Part shown: positions 63,333-64,000 of the stretch, piece by piece
How the letters are laid out: each line of letters opens with the position of its first letter
Numbering within the stretch: the first letter of the stretch is position 1
Made by a program: the position numbers and the translations under genes
NCBI GenBank assembly: GCA_005116835.1
Contig: SWDM01000018.1
Coordinates: 427,993-491,992, forward strand
DNA from: Nitrospira sp.
GTDB lineage: Bacteria > Nitrospirota > Nitrospiria > Nitrospirales > Nitrospiraceae
Direction of reading: 5' to 3'
Length of the DNA stretch: 64,000 nt
The notes under the pieces: generated by a model
The model's database searches: none
The model's input: only the letters and a program-made list of their open reading frames with translations
What the model was told of the DNA's origin: nothing

Positions 63333-64000
63333 CGACACAAACCATGCCCAATTTAATCGTCTTCACAGACTTGGATGGCTCGCTCCTGGATGGGACCACC
63401 TATTCCTACGAAGCGGCCACACCGGCGCTCACGGCCCTCCGCGAACAAGGGATCCCCCTCGTGCTGGTATCGAGCAAAACACGCGCGGAAATGGAACCGC
63501 TTCGACAGCGTCTCGGTCACCATGACCCGTTCATCGTCGAAAACGGCGGCGCGGTATTTGTTCCTCATGGCCTCTTTGATTTTCCCTTGGAGCGAATGCG
63601 CACCAGGTCGCCCTACCAGGTGATCGAATTTGGCCTTCCCTATCACATGCTTCGGGAGGTCCTGAAACAAATTGAAGAGGCGGTTGAAACGCCGTTGCAA
63701 GGCTTTGGGGATCTGTCGGTCGAAGCCATCATGCAGGTGACCGGACTCCCGCACGCCGATGCGGTCCTGGCCAAGCAACGGGAATACGACGAGCCCTATC
63801 TGCTGCAAGGCCCGCAGGCGCTCATTGAAGAAGTCTGCCGGCAAATCATGATCCGAGGCCTTCAATGGACCAAAGGAGGACGGCTATTTCACCTGATGGG
63901 GGACAATAATAAAGGAGAGGCCGCTTCGGTACTCCTGCGCTGCTACCATCGCCAACAACATATGAAGGGACAGAGCGGGCGGATTGAAACGGTGGGGATC
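63329..64000 (+). CDS. Mannosyl/glucosyl-3-phosphoglycerate phosphatase-like HAD hydrolase (partial)
   Basis: The N-terminal 224 residues are present; the gene runs off the right edge. It begins MTTQTMPNLIVFTDLDGSLLDG with the HAD nucleophile motif, then VLVSSKTRAEMEPL, IVENGGAVF and KGGRLFHLMGDNNKG, all typical of HAD-IIB mannosyl-3-phosphoglycerate phosphatases. It would remove the phosphate from the product of the upstream glycosyltransferases. Start overlaps the channel gene stop by four bases. Confidence 0.85.
   Translation, partial: MTTQTMPNLIVFTDLDGSLLDGTTYSYEAATPALTALREQGIPLVLVSSKTRAEMEPLRQRLGHHDPFIVENGGAVFVPHGLFDFPLERMRTRSPYQVIEFGLPYHMLREVLKQIEEAVETPLQGFGDLSVEAIMQVTGLPHADAVLAKQREYDEPYLLQGPQALIEEVCRQIMIRGLQWTKGGRLFHLMGDNNKGEAASVLLRCYHRQQHMKGQSGRIETVGI

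Overview
The window looks like a chromosomal segment of a Nitrospira-type bacterium (phylum Nitrospirota). This is an inference from gene content, not from a marker gene: many small periplasmic c-type cytochromes, a very large multicopper oxidase, a chlorite-dismutase-family haem protein, phosphoketolase with acetate kinase, PPK2, and several intergenic repeat families. Most genes lie on the minus strand up to about 44.7 kb.

Layout. 0.1-14.9 kb: a redox and sulfur block with seven c-type cytochrome genes, two cupredoxins, a persulfide dioxygenase-rhodanese fusion, a TauE exporter (broken), DsrE, an OsmC gene (broken), a TsdA-like dihaem cytochrome, PPK2 and a globin-coupled diguanylate cyclase. 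15-16.9 kb: a DUF6883/DUF4926 pair plus gene remnants and degenerate repeats. 17-28.7 kb: a minus-strand run of HAD hydrolase, phosphoketolase, acetate kinase, Ca2+-type P-ATPase, PepSY protein, VIT-like protein, FtsH and a CopD-like protein. 28.8-33.7 kb: cyclopropane fatty acid synthase, fatty acid desaturase, a helical lipoprotein, a ChdC/HemQ-like protein and a Cys-rich protein. 34-44.7 kb: the 1584-residue multicopper oxidase and four regulators (sigma54 activator with a Cys-rich PAS domain, receiver protein, PAS histidine kinase, NtrC-type regulator). 44.7-53.6 kb: an accessory region with a 1636-residue nuclease-NACHT protein between two 41-bp direct repeats, a single integron-type cassette with attC-like sites on both sides, and a broken Slp lipoprotein gene. 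53.6-57.9 kb: tRNA-Ser, tRNA-Phe, two RNA methyltransferases and small genes. 58-64 kb: a 2-oxoacid decarboxylase and an operon for a glucosylglycerate-type compatible solute with a small mechanosensitive-channel gene; its last gene runs off the right edge.

How the parts fit. The best-supported new inference is a small sigma54 regulon. A 26-bp palindromic element lies about 165 bp upstream of a well-formed -24/-12 promoter in front of both the large multicopper oxidase and the lipoprotein gene at 31.4 kb, and a sigma54 activator gene lies directly upstream of the oxidase. The best defence candidate is the nuclease-NACHT gene, whose A/T-rich codon use and flanking repeats suggest horizontal acquisition. 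Three genes (TauE, OsmC, Slp) each carry one in-frame stop inside otherwise intact coding sequence, and one repeat has been absorbed in frame into the P-type ATPase.
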